Shown here one piece after another: positions 32,145 to 32,170 of a stretch of DNA of 32,170 nucleotides (its first letter is position 1; each line of letters starts with the position of its first letter). A program made the translations under genes and the position numbers. The notes beneath the pieces were generated by a model that searched no databases, was not told the DNA's origin, and saw only the letters and a program-made list of their open reading frames with translations. Source of the stretch: Candidatus Latescibacter sp. (GTDB lineage: Bacteria; Latescibacterota; Latescibacteria; Latescibacterales; Latescibacteraceae); NCBI GenBank assembly GCA_030692375.1, contig JAUYCD010000140.1:1-32170 (forward strand). The letters are read 5' to 3'.

Positions 32145-32170
32145 AGCCGGAAGCAGAAAAAGGGTAGCCA

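Overview
The window looks like a chromosomal contig from an uncultured bacterium of the FCB (Fibrobacterota-Chlorobiota-Bacteroidota) kind. The main evidence is a secreted protein at 17551-18651 ending in a classic type IX secretion sorting domain (NYPNPFNP ... KMTLLK). An 'alternative bacterial GlmU'-type protein beside glmS, AddAB instead of RecBCD, and several large exported sugar-binding or beta-helix proteins fit this. A candidate phylum such as Latescibacterota is a guess. No rRNA, tRNA or CRISPR array was found.

Region 1 (about 1-5.5 kb) is an accessory block, visibly richer in A/T than the rest, with all genes on the minus strand. In transcription order it holds a Dam-family adenine methyltransferase overlapping an HNH endonuclease (a probable restriction-modification pair), a SIR2-like protein, a fusion of an HsdS-type target-recognition domain with a coiled coil and an AlbA_2/Schlafen-like domain, and a lipoprotein. 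Between the SIR2 and fusion genes lies an 81-nt sequence with the full architecture of an integron attC site (R'' ATCTAAC, L''/L' arms with extra unpaired bases on the L'' side, a hairpin tip, R' GTTGGGT). It starts in the stop codon of the SIR2 gene, as expected at the 3' end of a gene cassette. A more degenerate attC-like site follows the HNH stop codon by 8 nt. The block therefore reads as a small array of defence-gene cassettes; no integron integrase is visible in the window.

Region 2 (5.5-10.3 kb) has arabinose-5-phosphate isomerase (kdsD), an exported CBM9-like plus FGE-sulfatase-like protein, and a convergent secreted beta-helix protein. Region 3 (10.5-16.9 kb) is addB-addA, which overlap by 14 nt. 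Region 4 (17-22.7 kb) has a secreted protein of four helical repeats with a T9SS tail, an MBL-fold hydrolase, and a large secreted transglutaminase-like protein.

Region 5 (22.9-26.7 kb) is an operon-like run of a membrane zinc peptidase, glmS and the GlmU-like gene. Region 6 (27-30 kb) is the tightly overlapping tgt-yajC-def-fmt operon with a recognisable promoter. Region 7 (30-32 kb) has a fused two-half siroheme decarboxylase (AhbA/AhbB or NirD/NirL type) downstream of a NapH-like polyferredoxin membrane protein, which suggests an alternative heme or heme d1 pathway beside the window.

Gaps between genes are unusually rich in palindromic repeats. Family A is built on CCCCCTTA-TAAGGGGG, and family B is a composite element starting and ending ACCTCACCC/GGGTGAGGT. 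A 239-bp MITE-like element at 22676-22914 has 22-bp terminal inverted repeats and a perfect 10-bp flanking direct repeat, and sits between two convergent genes whose stop codons would otherwise be one base apart.
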